The position numbers and the translations under genes were made by a program. This document shows positions 25,673 to 34,637 of a stretch of 64,000 bases of DNA, piece after piece. The stretch lies in contig CALFNW010000087.1 in NCBI GenBank assembly GCA_937902275.1, forward strand, positions 1-64,000, given 5' to 3'. How positions within the stretch are numbered: position 1 is the stretch's first letter; every line of letters starts with the position of its first letter. This DNA is from UBA4717 sp002404395 (GTDB taxonomy: Bacteria; Bacillota; Clostridia; Oscillospirales; CAG-272). A model generated the notes under the pieces. It had not been told where the DNA came from and did no database searches. It saw nothing but the letters and a program-made list of their open reading frames with translations.

Positions 25673-25680
25673 GATTGCTT

Positions 25681-27216
25681 TCAATGTTTGGGCGAAGCGA
25701 TCGACCTCACCCATTTTCCGTCATCGGAGGTAACTGCATGAGTAAGCCTCAAAAGCAGAAAATACACTGCAGCAGCTGACAGAATATGTATCGTCAGCGC
25801 TTTATAGGAATAACCGACGGCATGAAGCGACTCAAGCACATATCTGACTATCGTACAGGCGCTCACCGCGCAGATCAGCGGCTTTACCACCCATGTAAAA
25901 ATATCCGGTTTTATCCCGGTAATATTTATCAGCCTGACGACACTGCAGGCGGTATTGAAAATTTCACTGACAAAGATCGTGATAATATAACCGAGTATTC
26001 CGAGTTTCGGGCAAAGAAAATACACCATCGCGGTGCTTGAAGCCGCGTCTATTATATTTATTTTCATATTGTAAAGCTGCTCGTCGAGTCCTTTAAGTAT
26101 TGAGTCAACCGCGCTGTCGAAATACATAATAGGCATGAGCGGAGCGATTATTTTGATATAGTCCGCCGCATCATGACTGTTGTATATGACAAAACCGAGC
26201 TCATGCGAAAAACATATCATTATTGCAGTCGCTCCGAAAGCGAACAGCAAAGTAAAGCGCATGACTCTGCCTATCATATAATTGATATGACGTTTTTCGC
26301 CCCGTGCGGCGGCAGCGGCAAATTCAGGTACAATAAGCAGATTGAACGAAGATAAGAATGCCGTGGGAAAGAGTACTATCGGTAGTACCATTCCCTGTAA
26401 TACGCCGTAGGCCGAGAGCGCCTGTTCATACGAAGCACCGAAACGGCGCAACCCGTGCGGAATCAGTATATGTTCAAGCGTCACAAGCCCCGTGCGGATA
26501 TACGAGGAAAGCGCGACCGGGATCGCAATATGTGTGATCTTTGAAAAGAGCCCCCCGCACTTCCCGATCACCCCGAAATTCTTTCGGACATCATAAAGGT
26601 ACAGTATAAATGTCATAAAGAATGACGCAAGCTCGCCGACTGTGCCTCCAGCCACAACCGCCAAACAAGCCGATTCGATGCTGTCCGAACAAAAAGCAGT
26701 CAATACGGTCACGGTGAAGGCGATTTTTACAAACTGCTCGAAAAATTGGGTCACCGCACTCTTGATCACTCTTCTGAGAGCAGTAAAATAGCCTTGCATT
26801 GCCGCCGTCATCGAAATAAAGGGCATACTCACGGCAAGCGCACGTAATGACGGCAAGGTACGCGCATCGCCGAGTATATTACCTGCAATAAGCGGTGCAG
26901 ATAAGCCGATTGCTGCGAATGCCGCCGTGCCGAATACTGCCGAATAGATCAAGCAGTTAAGCATTGTGCGTCTGACCGCGCCCCGCTCACCGCGCCCCAC
27001 AGCCTCTGCCGTAAGTCTTATGGAAGCCAGCGAAATTCCCGAAACCGCAAAAGTGACCGCAAGCGAATAAACGCTCATCACAAGCGACAAAAGTCCCATC
27101 CCCGCCGCGCCGAGCTTTGACGAAACATATACGTTGAACGACACGCCGACCGTGCGCAGCAAAAACGCTGTCAGACTGAGAAAAGCGCCGCCTCTCAGTA
27201 TTTCCTTTGCCTTCAC
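25681..27216 (-). CDS. MOP-superfamily polysaccharide flippase (SpoVB/MurJ-like)
   Basis: This multi-pass membrane protein (about 511 residues, roughly 12-14 helices) is of the oligosaccharidyl-lipid flippase family. The N-terminal GGAFLSLTAFLLRTVGVSFN and YFTALRRVIKSAVTQFFEQF are typical of the SpoVB/Wzx/MurJ branch, which moves lipid-linked sugars across the membrane for cell wall, cortex or surface polysaccharide synthesis. A SpoVB-like role in sporulation is possible, but no sporulation genes are nearby. A GTG at 27216 sits 9 bases after GGAGG and is preferred to an in-frame TTG at 27222. It is transcribed toward sbcC; no promoter was confidently identified. Confidence 0.85.
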   Translation of the reverse strand: MKAKEILRGGAFLSLTAFLLRTVGVSFNVYVSSKLGAAGMGLLSLVMSVYSLAVTFAVSGISLASIRLTAEAVGRGERGAVRRTMLNCLIYSAVFGTAAFAAIGLSAPLIAGNILGDARTLPSLRALAVSMPFISMTAAMQGYFTALRRVIKSAVTQFFEQFVKIAFTVTVLTAFCSDSIESACLAVVAGGTVGELASFFMTFILYLYDVRKNFGVIGKCGGLFSKITHIAIPVALSSYIRTGLVTLEHILIPHGLRRFGASYEQALSAYGVLQGMVLPIVLFPTAFLSSFNLLIVPEFAAAAARGEKRHINYMIGRVMRFTLLFAFGATAIMICFSHELGFVIYNSHDAADYIKIIAPLMPIMYFDSAVDSILKGLDEQLYNMKINIIDAASSTAMVYFLCPKLGILGYIITIFVSEIFNTACSVVRLINITGIKPDIFTWVVKPLICAVSACTIVRYVLESLHAVGYSYKALTIHILSAAAVYFLLLRLTHAVTSDDGKWVRSIASPKH

Positions 27217-27297
27217 GCCCAAATACCTCCGTAGAATATCTGTATTATATTATGAGAGGGCTGCAAATTAAATACCGCCGGGAGCGGTTGTAAAAAA

Positions 27298-27336
27298 GGG
27301 GTGTTAAAAAACTCAAACTGAGTTTTTTAACACCCC
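27298..27336 (-). terminator. 18-bp perfect hairpin terminator (dispersed hairpin family, copy 1)
   Basis: Stem 27298-27315 with 27319-27336 (GGGGTGTTAAAAAACTCA arm), 3-base loop. On the minus strand it is followed by six Ts, so it ends the SLH-SGNH gene. Sequence shared with copies at 39.9 and 51.4 kb. Confidence 0.85.
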
Positions 27337-27470
27337 TCGACATTGGCATCGGCGGCAAAAAGCCTAAAGCACGGAGCCAAAGCGGTAAAATGTCGCCTCA
27401 CAAGCAGCGGATCCGGATCGGTATTTTTCGCTTACAGATCGATCCGACTTTATAAGACGGTAAAGCGGGA

Positions 27471-29792
27471 TCACTTAACTCCCGTCACCATAAATGCACC
27501 GATCTTGCGCTGGTCGTTAGTGCCGCCCTTACCGGTCTCTCCCTTGTAAGAATATGTTATGGTATGCTTGCCGTTTTCAAGTCCGCTTACCAGCTTGAAC
27601 GGATGGTTGGTATCGGTGATATACTTCTTGACAGGTTCGCCTCCGTCAATCGTATATTCAATATAGTATTTTCCTCCGGCAAACTCAAGATACATATCAA
27701 GTGCAGTACCCTCAAAGGTGTATGTGAACGAGTTTTCATCCTCAGTCGGAACAATGTAACCCTTGGACTTTGTGGAATACTGCATGAAATAGCTGTCTGA
27801 ATTAAGCGTGAAGCCCTTTATCGAATCGAATATATCAAGATTGTCTATAACCACATATTTCGGATCGAAGTGTTCAACTCCGTCAACCGCATAGCCATCG
27901 GGAAGCGAATGTGCATAGCTCTCACCGTAGGTAAGCGTAGGTTCGCCGAACAGGTATTCGCCGAGATATTCAATAATAGCGTCGGCGAAAGCCGCATAGC
28001 CCTTATCAAGCGGATGAACGCCGTCCTTGAAGTATTCGTTCCACGATGAGCCGACATCTTCATTCATCACAAGCTTGCAGGCACGTCCTACGTCTACCGA
28101 TGATACACCGTAAAACTCGCATACCTTTTCCTGGTCTGCCGCAGTCTGATGGTAGGTATTCATAGAGATCTTGCCCTGATCGGTAACGTAAACGGCAATA
28201 ATTTCGGTCTTCGGAAGCGCTTCGCGTATCTGTCTGATCACCGATTCATAATAGAAACCGGTCTTGCCCTCATTTGCTGTACCGCTGTAGTAATCGTTGA
28301 TCGCAAACTCCACAAATACCAGATCGGTATCTGTGTCAATGATATCCTGCTTGACTCTGAACGCACCGAGATGCGAGCCCGATCCGCCCATTGCCGCATT
28401 GTTCATAGTGATCTTTGCGTCGGGGAACTGCTTCCTGAACCAATTGTATGTAAGTCCTCTCCATGAAGTCTGATCCGCATTCGAGGCGCCGTAGCCTGCG
28501 GTCACAGAGCCGCCGAAGTACGAAATATTAAGCGATTTGTCCTTTTTAAGCTTGTTGTATACGTTGGTAAGGTCGCTTCTGACCTTGATAAATTCCGAAA
28601 ATTTCTGATTATCATTCATAGTTACATTCCCCATGACCGCATTTTTGACGAAGCGTTCGATCATCGTCGCGACCTCTGCGCGTGTGGCAAAGCCGTCAGG
28701 TCTGAGCGAAACGGTCCCGTCATTTCTTGAATAGCCGTTTATTATGCCTGTACCGGTGCAGAAAGCGATTGCCGAAAGCGATCTTTCATCGGTGATATTT
28801 TCGGTATCGTTAAACTCAAGCGTTGTTGTTTCCGCAGATGCGACGATATTCATTTTCTCAGCGAAATTGTAGAGCATATTTATAAGTTCAAGGCGCGTGA
28901 TCGAATCGTCCGGACGGAATTTTTCCGACGCTTCGACGATACCGTTTGAATATGCCCACGATACGCCGCTTGCAAACCAGGCGTTCGACGCAACATCGGT
29001 ATATGGGTATCCGACCGTCAAGTCAGCCAAGCCGCCGATACGCGACAGCACCGTTACCGCCATACCTCGGGTCATGCGACGGTCGGGTGAAAATTTATCG
29101 GCTTCGGTGCCGTTAAAAAAGCCGTTGCGCGAAACAAAGTTTACATAATCATGCGCCCAATGGTGGCGGCAGTCGGTAAAATCGGTCGCTTCAACCGAGT
29201 CAAGCTTTGCGCCGTAGTTGCCGTTTGACACCGAAAATCCCCATGAGCCGCTGCCGACATAGGAGTACGATCTATTTGAACCGTCAAGGAATTTTACTGT
29301 ATTTCCGCCATTTGCGATATCACAGACAACGGTTATGTTGCCTTTAAGCTCACCCGCATCGCACTTTGAGTATGCATCAACGGTTTCGCCGCCCGACAAA
29401 GCAAACTCAAATGTTTTTTCGGTTTTTGAGGCAATCTCGGCAAGTACCGAGGGAGTGAATACCGCCTTTGCACCCGTGACGGTGATTTTCATTCCGAGCT
29501 TTTCGGACGCAAACAAATCAAGCGCCTCTTTTGTAAAAGCAAGCGAAAGTTCCGCATGGTTACTCTTGATTATAATATTCTCGGCGCCTGTTTCTTTTGC
29601 GAGTTTCGCAAGCTCCGCTGCCTTATTGCTGTCAAATTCGGAATCGATCTCAACAACGATCGAATTCATATATTCGCTGTACCTACCGTACTCGGAATCC
29701 GTCGTTTCCGCCGAAGCCGAATAACAGAAGGCGGATAAGCATACCGATAACGCAAGGATAAGCGTCAGCAGTCTGTTCATTTTTTTATTCAC
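27471..29792 (-). CDS. SLH-anchored SGNH/GDSL hydrolase
   Basis: This 773-residue surface enzyme begins with a signal peptide (residues 1-29, LLTLILALSVCLSAFCYSAS). Three SLH repeats follow (about residues 205-390, with MTRGMAVTVLSRIGG and TRAEVATMIERF) that tether it to cell-wall polymer. An SGNH esterase domain spans residues 415-610, and a C-terminal beta-rich region (640-773) may bind carbohydrate. Catalytic blocks are YFGGSVTAGYGAS (Gly-Ser in place of GDS), FVEFAINDYY and DGVHPLDKGY (Asp-His). It probably removes acetyl or other esters from polysaccharides. The GTG start at 29792 has a GGTAGG site. It has its own promoter and a hairpin terminator. Confidence 0.88.
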   Translation of the reverse strand: MNKKMNRLLTLILALSVCLSAFCYSASAETTDSEYGRYSEYMNSIVVEIDSEFDSNKAAELAKLAKETGAENIIIKSNHAELSLAFTKEALDLFASEKLGMKITVTGAKAVFTPSVLAEIASKTEKTFEFALSGGETVDAYSKCDAGELKGNITVVCDIANGGNTVKFLDGSNRSYSYVGSGSWGFSVSNGNYGAKLDSVEATDFTDCRHHWAHDYVNFVSRNGFFNGTEADKFSPDRRMTRGMAVTVLSRIGGLADLTVGYPYTDVASNAWFASGVSWAYSNGIVEASEKFRPDDSITRLELINMLYNFAEKMNIVASAETTTLEFNDTENITDERSLSAIAFCTGTGIINGYSRNDGTVSLRPDGFATRAEVATMIERFVKNAVMGNVTMNDNQKFSEFIKVRSDLTNVYNKLKKDKSLNISYFGGSVTAGYGASNADQTSWRGLTYNWFRKQFPDAKITMNNAAMGGSGSHLGAFRVKQDIIDTDTDLVFVEFAINDYYSGTANEGKTGFYYESVIRQIREALPKTEIIAVYVTDQGKISMNTYHQTAADQEKVCEFYGVSSVDVGRACKLVMNEDVGSSWNEYFKDGVHPLDKGYAAFADAIIEYLGEYLFGEPTLTYGESYAHSLPDGYAVDGVEHFDPKYVVIDNLDIFDSIKGFTLNSDSYFMQYSTKSKGYIVPTEDENSFTYTFEGTALDMYLEFAGGKYYIEYTIDGGEPVKKYITDTNHPFKLVSGLENGKHTITYSYKGETGKGGTNDQRKIGAFMVTGVK

Positions 29793-29825
29793 TGTTTTTA
29801 CCTACCTTTCAAACTTTATATACCG

Positions 29826-29854
29826 ATTATACACCGATATCGGCAAAAAATCAA
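29826..29854 (-). promoter_or_regulatory. Sigma-A promoter for the SLH-SGNH gene
   Basis: On the minus strand: TTGATT (29854-29849), a 17-bp spacer and TATAAT (29831-29826), 34 bases before the start codon. Confidence 0.8.
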
Positions 29855-29890
29855 GATAAAGTCACAAATGACCCCATATCAATTCTCTGA

Positions 29891-29996
29891 GACTGCACAG
29901 CCGACTCAAAAAGTGAACGCAAATTTTAGAGTCGGCTCTGCAAAATTCGGCGCAAAATCGGGTTCTTCATTCAGCGGAGACCGCGCTTTCATGCTA
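29891..29996 (-). repeat. Degenerate leader-element copy downstream of the SGNH gene
   Basis: On the minus strand it starts with TGAAAGCGCGGTCTCCGCTGA (19 of these bases recur near 46.46 kb), then a P1 hairpin AATTTT..AGAG/CTCT..AAAATT (29947-29922) and a worn P2 (29905-29891). No ribosome site or start follows. Confidence 0.5.
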
Positions 29997-31436
29997 AAGA
30001 TATATTCTGACGTCCTTGATCTGAGATTTTGCCCAAAATTCATGCCAATAAAGCTTAAGCCCGCCGCCGATATCACCGTGCTTTATCGCAAGTGCAAACT
30101 TCAATTCACCGTTGACAAAGACCTCCGCCCTGCAGTTTGAGACCCGCAATGCGTAAATATCATTCATTGCGGCGATCGGACAGCCGACAGAAGCGGCAAT
30201 AAGCTCGCCCGAATCGTAAAGCTCAAGGCGCGAAGCAAGTCCGCAGACTCTGAGCTCAAATCTGCCGAAACTTACCGAGCTGTAGCTGTCGCGACTTCTC
30301 CCTCCGTGATTTGCCGTACGGAAATCAAAGGTCAAAAGCATTTTGTCGCTTGCAGTAATATCGGTTTTGGCACGGAGCTCACGCGGCTCGCTCTGATATC
30401 TGACGATAAATTTATTGTAATTTGTCGATATTGAGTCAATGTCGCCTTCAAAGCCGTCTTTGGTTGTCATGTCGCTTTCGTATGCAAGCTTAAAACTCTC
30501 GGATATGTCAAAATGCCCGCCAACCTTGATCTTGCAACAGTCGGTAAAGTTTCCGTCAAGCGTGTGCGCGCATACATCGGCGTCGCCCTCGGCATGCGCA
30601 AAGATCCTGCCGTATCGGTCGACCGTGCAAACTCCCGTATCGGACGAATCGAATACCAGAGTTTTGACATCGGCGTTATCGGGATAGACGTGCGCCGTAA
30701 GCGAGCACGCTTCTCCGACCTTAAGCGTCGCCGAATGTCTGTAAAGCTTAACGCCGTCAACCCTGACAAGCGGGTTGACACCGCTCGCGATTCTTCGCAG
30801 ATTCATCGCGCGCACCGTGTCGATTATTGCATCAAACCATGCCTGCGCGATCTTTTCGTTGCCCTGCTCGGACGGGTGACCGTCATCCTCGGGAAAATCT
30901 CCCGCGGCTTTGTCAAGCGTCGGAAGCTGTACAAAGATAAAGCGCTTCCCTTTGGCGTCGGCAATGCCCGGAGCCTCATCGCGGAGAAAATCATCGAGCG
31001 GCTTATGCGAAAGCATTGACGCACCGAAGATCACCGCCTCCGGCGTGAGCTTCCAGATCTCATCAAGCAGGGCGATATAACGCTCGCCTATTTTGTCAAG
31101 CTCGATATTCTGTCCGTAATCGTTCGTGCCGATCCACAAAAGGACTATATCGGCTTTTTTTACCTCTTCGGCATATGCGGCGTTGCGCAGATTCTTTCGG
31201 ACAGCTCCGCCGTGTTCTTCGGTTTCGTCGCCAATGATATATCCGCAGTTTCCGCCGTGATGCGCAAACAAACGCGGCAAACGTACATCGTCACGGCTGG
31301 TCGACGGACCGATAAAACGAAAATCGACACCGGCAGTCCAAAGCTTCTCAAACAGCTGATAGCGATATGCGCTCGGATTTCCGTCGCCCTCGGTCAGCGA
31401 ATCGCCCATACAAAATATTTTCACAGTATATGGCAT
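29994..31436 (-). CDS. SGNH/GDSL hydrolase with Ig-like domain (CE3-like esterase)
   Basis: This 480-residue protein starts directly with the SGNH fold: FCMGDSLTEGDGNPSAYR (catalytic Ser in block I, about residue 12), LLWIGTNDYGQN (Asn, block III) and DDGHPSEQGN (Asp-His, about residue 175), resembling carbohydrate esterase family 3. Residues 225-300 are a bacterial Ig-like (Big_2-type) domain, and 305-480 form a concanavalin-like beta domain. No signal peptide is visible, which is odd for a multi-domain polysaccharide esterase. It follows the beta-helix gene ending at 31458 by 21 bases and is the last gene of that tandem operon. Confidence 0.82.
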   Translation of the reverse strand: MPYTVKIFCMGDSLTEGDGNPSAYRYQLFEKLWTAGVDFRFIGPSTSRDDVRLPRLFAHHGGNCGYIIGDETEEHGGAVRKNLRNAAYAEEVKKADIVLLWIGTNDYGQNIELDKIGERYIALLDEIWKLTPEAVIFGASMLSHKPLDDFLRDEAPGIADAKGKRFIFVQLPTLDKAAGDFPEDDGHPSEQGNEKIAQAWFDAIIDTVRAMNLRRIASGVNPLVRVDGVKLYRHSATLKVGEACSLTAHVYPDNADVKTLVFDSSDTGVCTVDRYGRIFAHAEGDADVCAHTLDGNFTDCCKIKVGGHFDISESFKLAYESDMTTKDGFEGDIDSISTNYNKFIVRYQSEPRELRAKTDITASDKMLLTFDFRTANHGGRSRDSYSSVSFGRFELRVCGLASRLELYDSGELIAASVGCPIAAMNDIYALRVSNCRAEVFVNGELKFALAIKHGDIGGGLKLYWHEFWAKSQIKDVRIYL

Positions 31437-31457
31437 TTCATTTTACCTCGAATAAAT

Positions 31458-32984
31458 TCATTGATCCTCAAAGCAGGGTTTGACCGCATCGGCACAAACG
31501 GTATAAAATTCGCTTCCGAGCTCGGTCTTGTTTTCCTCAAGTAACTTTACGCCCTCTTCACCAAACGGAATGTTGAGCAATTCCCCCGTGCCGTCAAGCG
31601 GCTTCCCGGCAGTCAGCGCATACCGCTTTCCGTTCGGCATAACATATACGTTGTGATTGAAGTTGAACTGTTCGGGACCTATGGCGCGCGCAAATACCGC
31701 ATAGCAGGTGGTAAGCACGCCCACATTTTCGGAGATATTGCAGTCAATGAACCTTGTTGTGGTCTCGCCGAGTCCGCCGTAGAAAAAGTTTGCGTCCTTA
31801 TTCGGACGCTGATGGCTCCACCCGTATCCCGAATACAGAGTATAATTGTGATGCAGTTTCATATTTCTGATCTCAAACCTGTACGTACCGTCATCATTCG
31901 ACGCGCCGAGCCAGACCTCAAGTCCGTTGTTGGAATATTCGGTAACATTGTGGTCGAATTCAATATTTTCAAAGATCACGTCCTCGCCGCAAGGTCTGCC
32001 GCACCATTGCGTTGTCCAACAGCAGTCATATACCTGAGTGGCAAAACAGTGATGGATCCTGAAGTCGCGGCAATTTGACCAATTTTCCACCGCGTTTCCG
32101 AAGCGTACCGGGTCATTTCCGCCCGAGCTCGGACCCTGGATCGAACCGCCGATATACCTGAACACGCAATAGCTTACGGTCACACCCACAGTATTTGCGG
32201 TACCGATACCGTGAGCACCGGCACCGAACAGTTCAAGGTTATCGACTGTCGCATACTTTACGTCGCCCCAAAAACCGTGACGCTTCGGGCAAAGCTCGAC
32301 CGAATCAAATCTTTCGCCGGGATTTCCCTTTGACGAATACATATACACAGTATCATCTTCCCAACTGTGGTAAAACTCAAGATCCCGATGCACGAGATAC
32401 GGCTTTACCGCCGGCTCCTCCGGAGCATCGAATTTTTCAAGTCCGTTTGATACTCTGCCGATAAACATACGGGTATTTTTAACACTGTTGAGCGATACCT
32501 TGATACCCCAAGCATTGCCGCCGTTAATTACGATACATCCGATATCGGTGTCGACTCCGGGGAGCCTGCGTTTGTATGCCCAGATGTTTTCGTTTTCGGT
32601 AGGCGACCAGCTTTCAGGTGATGAAGCATCAAGCGCAAAATTAAGTATCGGCTTAGCTCCCGAGCCGAATGCCGAGTAGGTTACACCCTCTCTGAGCATT
32701 ATATCGCCGCGCGCGTTCTCATCAAGCGCAACACGGAAAAAGTCGCCGCGTCTGAACAGCAATGCGTCGCCGGGGCGGCACTCACAGGCATTCGCTCTCG
32801 TCACCGTTTTCCACGCGCTTTCGGGACTCAGACCGTCATTTTCATCGTTACCGTCGTTTGAAATATAGTAAGCGGTCCCCTTTATGTGCACATCGGTCAC
32901 GGATTCAAATATTTCTTTTTTGAGCGTTTCGGCTTCGGATACATACTTTTCAAGCTTGTCAGAAGTAATATTCCCAAACTTCAT
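31458..32984 (-). CDS. Right-handed beta-helix protein, paralogue 1
   Basis: This 508-residue protein is built mostly of parallel beta-helix coils, as in polysaccharide lyases and depolymerases. It opens with the family's AYYISNDGNDENDGLSPES block (about residue 38) and GDALLFRRGDFFR, and carries the invariant paralogue motifs VYDCCWTTQW, NNGLEVWLG, GYGWSHQRPNKDANFFYGG and QFNFNHNVYVM. No signal peptide or anchor is present. It is the most divergent of the six relatives. The ATG at 32984 is preceded by GGAG and a small hairpin; the ATG at 32996 overlaps that site. Enzymatic activity is unproven, and no catalytic residues can be assigned. Confidence 0.82.
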   Translation of the reverse strand: MKFGNITSDKLEKYVSEAETLKKEIFESVTDVHIKGTAYYISNDGNDENDGLSPESAWKTVTRANACECRPGDALLFRRGDFFRVALDENARGDIMLREGVTYSAFGSGAKPILNFALDASSPESWSPTENENIWAYKRRLPGVDTDIGCIVINGGNAWGIKVSLNSVKNTRMFIGRVSNGLEKFDAPEEPAVKPYLVHRDLEFYHSWEDDTVYMYSSKGNPGERFDSVELCPKRHGFWGDVKYATVDNLELFGAGAHGIGTANTVGVTVSYCVFRYIGGSIQGPSSGGNDPVRFGNAVENWSNCRDFRIHHCFATQVYDCCWTTQWCGRPCGEDVIFENIEFDHNVTEYSNNGLEVWLGASNDDGTYRFEIRNMKLHHNYTLYSGYGWSHQRPNKDANFFYGGLGETTTRFIDCNISENVGVLTTCYAVFARAIGPEQFNFNHNVYVMPNGKRYALTAGKPLDGTGELLNIPFGEEGVKLLEENKTELGSEFYTVCADAVKPCFEDQ

Positions 32985-32997
32985 AATAATCTCCATT

Positions 32998-33010
32998 CCG
33001 CATCATGCGG
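32998..33010 (-). promoter_or_regulatory. Start-proximal hairpin, beta-helix paralogue 1
   Basis: On the minus strand CCGCA-TGA-TGCGG, followed by AATGGAG and the ATG at 32984; preceded by TTTGAG as in other copies. Confidence 0.72.
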
Positions 33011-33043
33011 CTCAAACAAATGATCGGTATTGTACATATGCTT

Positions 33044-33083
33044 ACAGGGCAGACTGCCGATTTGAGCACGGCAGTCGCCCTGC
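33044..33083 (-). other. Long intercistronic hairpin between beta-helix paralogues 2 and 1
   Basis: Two arms of about 15 bp with one bulged base (33044-33059 with 33069-33083) and a 9-base loop, no T-run. It may protect the upstream message end or lower expression of downstream genes. Confidence 0.55.
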
Positions 33084-33089
33084 GAGAGT

Positions 33090-34595
33090 TTACTTGGTTT
33101 TCTTATCAAGCAGGCTGAGCGTGTACATATTGATCCCGAAAGGCTCGGGTCTTGAAATATAGAACTCACTGCCCTTTTCAAAACCGGTAGCCACTGCCGC
33201 TTCGATATGCTCACGGTCGTACGGAGTCTTTACAAATCCGCCGATACCGTTTGACGGATCTTTTGCGATACCGCCGATATATTTGCCCTCCTCCATGATA
33301 TAAACATTGTCATGGAAGTTGTACTGACTTGGTCCGGTCGCGCAGACAAGCAATGCATATTTTGATGTAAAGTAGTTTATGTTGTGACAGATATTGTTGT
33401 TTTCAAATTTACAGGTCACATTTGTCGCGCCGTAGAAGAAATTACCGTCCTTGTTAGTACGCTGATGGCTCCAACCGTAGCCGTTGTATCTGGTATAATT
33501 GTCATGCAGGTTCATATTGGTGATAACACCGCCGCCGTTCCAGACTTCAAGTCCGGTATTGCAGAACTCGGTGACGTTCTTGTACATCTGAACATTGTTC
33601 ATGACGACCGCGCCCTGATTCTGAACCGTCCAACAGCAGTCATATACCTGAGACGCATAGCAATAGCGGATCGTAAAGTTATCGCTCGCACCGTAGGATT
33701 CCACCGCATTTCCGAAGCGTACGCCGTAGTCCTGGTTGAAAATGTATTTTCCCTGAATGGAGCCGCCGATCCACTTGAGCACGCAATACTGCACAAGCAG
33801 ATTTTTGACGGAGCCGTATCCGATACCGTGGCTTCCGGCGCCGAAGATCTCAAGATTGTCTATTACCACATCCTCGCCGCAACCGGCAATTCCGTGACCC
33901 TTATCAACGATCTCTATGCTGTCGAAAACTTCGCCCGGGTTTCCGGAGGCGCAGTAAAGGTAAAGAGTATCGTCCTCCCAATTGTGGTAAAATTCAAGAT
34001 TGTTGTGTATCGCGCTCATATCGTCAAAGCTTCCGCCCGCTGACAGATAGGTTTCAATACCGTTGAAGACCTCGCCGTTGCTCATGCGCGAGCCGTCTTT
34101 TTTCATCTGAACCTGCACGCCCCAGGCACGTCCGCCGTCGAATACGATAGTTCCGACGTCTCTTTCGTCGGGTATCTTTTCAACAAACTCGTATATATTC
34201 TCATACTTTGTTTTGATCCACTTATCGGCGCCCGAACCGTCTACCGATGCAATAAGCTTCGGCTTCGCGCCCGAACCGTATGCCGAATAAGTAACGCCCT
34301 TCTGAGTCTGCAAATGCTTTACGATCCTCCACGAATCGCCTCTTTTGAAGAATACGCCGTCGCCTTCTTCAAAGGTAAACCCGCAAACCTTGCCGACGGT
34401 CTTCCACGGGCTTTCGGGAGAGCGTCCGTCGTTTGAGTCGTCGCCGTCTGCGGCAACATAATACTTTGTGCCCTTGACCGTTACGGTCGTAGGCGAAGTT
34501 TCGATCTCGTGGATCAGCGTTTCGGTCTCCGCCTGATACTTTGCAATCGCCGCGTCAACCTTTGTCTGGTCTTCAATAACAAATTTTTCTGCCAT
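33090..34595 (-). CDS. Right-handed beta-helix protein, paralogue 2
   Basis: This 501-residue parallel beta-helix protein has KYYVAADGDDSNDGRSPES near residue 43, GDGVFFKRGDSWR, then helix coils with FGAGSHGIGYG, VYDCCWTVQN, NTGLEVWNGGG, YGWSHQRTNKDGNFFYG and QYNFHDNVYIMEEGKY. It lacks a signal peptide. It is the closest of the five unanchored copies to the helix domain of the SLH-anchored paralogue (residues about 240-690 of that protein), sharing long near-identical stretches. The ATG at 34595 is 9 bases after GGGAGG; the ATG at 34601 is only 3 bases away and is rejected. Function is probably binding or cleavage of a plant or host polysaccharide; unproven. Confidence 0.83.
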   Translation of the reverse strand: MAEKFVIEDQTKVDAAIAKYQAETETLIHEIETSPTTVTVKGTKYYVAADGDDSNDGRSPESPWKTVGKVCGFTFEEGDGVFFKRGDSWRIVKHLQTQKGVTYSAYGSGAKPKLIASVDGSGADKWIKTKYENIYEFVEKIPDERDVGTIVFDGGRAWGVQVQMKKDGSRMSNGEVFNGIETYLSAGGSFDDMSAIHNNLEFYHNWEDDTLYLYCASGNPGEVFDSIEIVDKGHGIAGCGEDVVIDNLEIFGAGSHGIGYGSVKNLLVQYCVLKWIGGSIQGKYIFNQDYGVRFGNAVESYGASDNFTIRYCYASQVYDCCWTVQNQGAVVMNNVQMYKNVTEFCNTGLEVWNGGGVITNMNLHDNYTRYNGYGWSHQRTNKDGNFFYGATNVTCKFENNNICHNINYFTSKYALLVCATGPSQYNFHDNVYIMEEGKYIGGIAKDPSNGIGGFVKTPYDREHIEAAVATGFEKGSEFYISRPEPFGINMYTLSLLDKKTK

Positions 34596-34611
34596 AATCA
34601 TTTTCCTCCCA

Positions 34612-34623
34612 CCGCGTATGCGG
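34612..34623 (-). promoter_or_regulatory. Start-proximal hairpin, beta-helix paralogue 2
   Basis: CCGC-ATAC-GCGG on the minus strand, abutting TGGGAGG and the start at 34595. Confidence 0.65.
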
Positions 34624-34637
34624 ATAAATTATAATTT

